This document shows positions 62,201-64,000 of a DNA stretch of 64,000 nt, piece by piece. A program made the translations under genes and the position numbers. The notes under the pieces are model-generated. The model ran no database searches, had not been told where the DNA came from, and was given only the letters and a program-made list of their open reading frames with translations. How positions within the stretch are numbered: the first letter of the stretch is position 1; each line of letters starts with the position of its first letter. The DNA comes from Aphanomyces cochlioides. Its lineage: Eukaryota; Oomycota; Saprolegniomycetes; Saprolegniales; Verrucalvaceae. The stretch is taken from assembly GCA_019828595.1 (NCBI GenBank), contig JAHQRK010000002.1:434001-498000 (forward strand). Direction: 5' to 3'.

Positions 62201-64000
62201 CTTCTGGTGGCGTTTTTGGGGCAGATAAATCCTTCATGCTTTACCTCTCATCTCACCACTTCCCAGCAATCTCGCTCAACGACGGCCTAGGCGAACCTCA
62301 ACCGGTAAAGGTCATTGCGCCTATTGACGGATTTAAACATTTGGGTATACACCAAGGAGTGGGAGTCCAATGGGCGGCCAACACTCAAGCACTCTGGCAG
62401 CGCCTTAAGCGGCAAGCAGAACAACTTGCACCTAAACGCCTCACAGGGGCAGAATTTCGATACATCGTCAATGCCGCCTGGCTTCCTAGTATCCTCTATC
62501 GATGTGCGCTTAGCGACTCCCTCTCTATTGCCTCTGCCTTTGACGTCCTTATCCGTAAGACGGCCAAGCGCGTCCTCCATCTACCACATGATCATCCCAC
62601 AGAGTGGTTTTACGATACGATGGATGGACTAGGCCTCCACAACTGCGAGTGCCTAAGTCAGGGCCAACGCGTGTACCAAGTACTTCGAATTGCCAATGAT
62701 ACCGGCTCTCCAGCCTATGATGCACTCATGGATGAAATGGAAGCGTACCAAATCCAGATGGGTCTCACTGACCACCCCCTCGCTTCTCCGGTTCCACCGC
62801 CACCCTCCGATACATCATTCCTGGGCACGACGATCCGAATCGCGGCAGCATCGGCCCACAAATACACCATTTACGCCACATGGCGCTCCCCACCTGAATG
62901 TCGCTCGACACGTCCTTGTGATCGGTCTATCTGGACGCACCTCTCTCCGGCCTTAAGCACCACGCTCTTGCAAATTAACAAAGCCTCCAGGCTGAAAGTC
63001 CGCTGGCTGGGCAACATCACAAATGAACGTGGTACCCAACTCCTCGCTTGAGAGACTCTCCAAATCCGCTTTGGCTGGACAGCGGCACAACTTGCCAAAT
63101 TTGAGCCTATATGGTCATCGATTGCTCTTGCACCGCAACTCCCCGGCTGGCCTTTCGCCAATCTACCATTCCGTGGTCGACCCGACAGCCCTTCCAGGCA
63201 AATCTGCCACCGGCATCAGTCCAACGACGCCTTAATCCGCTCCCGCTGCTATTGCATCCTCTCGGTCGAGCACGCAGCCAACACCCTCAGGGCATCCATG
63301 CCATCCACATCCCACTTGGATCTCTCCTCATTGTCCCTATCCTCCTGACCCGCCCAGGCCATCCTGACATTCTCAGCTACCAAATTGGACGCCGAAACTC
63401 TCTTCAAACGCGCATAACGCCATCAGGCACTGATATTACGGTCACCTACTGGTACGAACAGCGAAGGGGCAGTGGCATCTGGTATGCGCCAGGCAACGGG
63501 ATCACCGCCGCTCCACACGCCTTACCCCTCTCTCACGTTGCCTTCCAGCCGCTGGCAATACACTTCCGACATCCACCCCGGGCAAAGCTATATTCCTGGT
63601 CTGGACAGACACCTCCTGGACTGACCCCGGCACACGCCGCACGTACACAGGCCACAATGACCGTAGCTGCATCGCTACAACCTGGGAGCAAGACCTCGCC
63701 TTTGACGAGACGTACCGTGCCACGGGTCGACCACCTGAACTCGTACACCGATATACTGGATGCCTCCGACACCTTGCGATCAACCAGTGTGCAAACTGCC
63801 AACAGCATCACCATCCAGAATGTGTTCGCTGCACCGACCGGCCTGAGGAGCCCACTGCTGACTCTCCAACACTCTTTTCCTGTGCCACGCACCAGACTGA
63901 CCCTATTACGCACGCCGTAGGCGACGGCAGTGTACTTCATGCTGGCACTACGGCTGCCAGCGGTAGCTGGAGTTTAATCATTCCATCCCCCCAGGACCCC
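59270..64000 (+). pseudogene. LINE ORF2 (endonuclease, reverse transcriptase, possible RNase H), frameshifted and partial
   Basis: Endonuclease: LRIATTNINKNTKTKLQAEL at 59615-59680, LALLAGDFNTYGTNPLD at about 60042 and the SLHSSDHIG.P end motif near 60305. Reverse transcriptase: LQHGFQKGRTVQDAVILTSL and KDCLKYFDRVPSW (motif A, D-x4-FD) at 61680-61840, QGSILAVMYIGYYMD (motif B region, partly frameshifted) near 61970 and LLFVDDALDIA (motif C, FVDD) at 62108-62140. Beyond the thumb region there is a Cys/His cluster CANCQQHHHPECVRC at 63790-63835 and, at the window edge, GDGSVLHAGTTAASGSWSLI, which resembles the first strands of RNase H. Frames change at about 59745, 61400-61640, 61905-61990 and after 63051, so no full enzyme is encoded. 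Confidence 0.8.

Larger units (their letters stand above)
56502..64000 (+). mobile_element. Non-LTR (LINE) retrotransposon, decayed, runs off the window
   Basis: A C-rich plus-strand element with a gag-like ORF1 and a pol-like ORF2 holding an apurinic-type endonuclease, a reverse transcriptase and the beginning of a possible RNase H. The coding strand is strongly enriched in C (CCA, ACC, CAC codons), unlike all host genes in the window. Multiple frameshifts in both ORFs show it is inactive. The 3' end is beyond position 64000 and the 5' end is not defined. Confidence 0.85.

Noticed and set aside
1..64000. CRISPR arrays, rRNA genes and tRNA genes
   Set aside because: No regular spacer-repeat array or rRNA-like sequence was seen; no tRNA cloverleaf could be confirmed by eye (the GGTTCGAAC at 18162 is part of a palindrome).

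Overview
The window looks like nuclear DNA of an oomycete, probably Saprolegniales (Aphanomyces/Achlya-like; inferred, not proven). The evidence is compact genes split by introns of about 37-60 nt with GT-AG ends, very short intergenic gaps, an oomycete-style multi-Kazal secreted protease inhibitor, and expanded families of sugar transporters and RMD1/DUF155 proteins. Coding sequences below were rebuilt by hand from splice sites and reading-frame continuity. Several use an ATG inside a longer open frame.

Region 1 (1-17 kb) is mostly housekeeping: a small acidic nuclear-type protein, BUD32 (KEOPS kinase), a PX-domain protein, a large chromo-like/PHD/ankyrin protein, TRM11 (tRNA m2G10), RPB4, an MPV17/PMP22 membrane protein and a second PX-like protein. 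Genes are tightly packed: BUD32 and the PX gene diverge from 221 bp, the PX and PHD genes end 16 bp apart, and TRM11 and RPB4 overlap at their stop codons. A decayed PIF/Harbinger element (11743-13605) sits among them.

Region 2 (19-28 kb) is unstable. An apparently intact Harbinger element (19381-21241) with convergent, overlapping transposase and Myb-like genes lies at the 3' end of the first member of a cluster of small paralogs. These paralogs share an N-terminal beta-rich head and a C-terminal coiled coil, a layout that resembles the XRCC4/SAS-6/CCDC61 superfamily. At least four copies are readable (B, C, F, G) and three are broken (A, D, E), with inversions between them. A neprilysin-type (M13) pseudogene lies inside the cluster.

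Region 3 (28-50 kb) holds three tandem MFS sugar transporters (one dead), a five-domain Kazal inhibitor, a deaminase-fold protein with a novel N-terminal part, three nine-exon RMD1/DUF155 paralogs, a secreted Gly-rich repeat protein and an S41-like peptidase homolog with one frameshift. Region 4 (50-56 kb) has a 3-kb gene-poor stretch, an ankyrin protein and TRM61 (tRNA m1A58), which are convergent. Region 5 (56.5-64 kb) is a C-rich, decayed non-LTR retrotransposon (gag-like ORF1, endonuclease, reverse transcriptase, possible RNase H) that runs off the window end.
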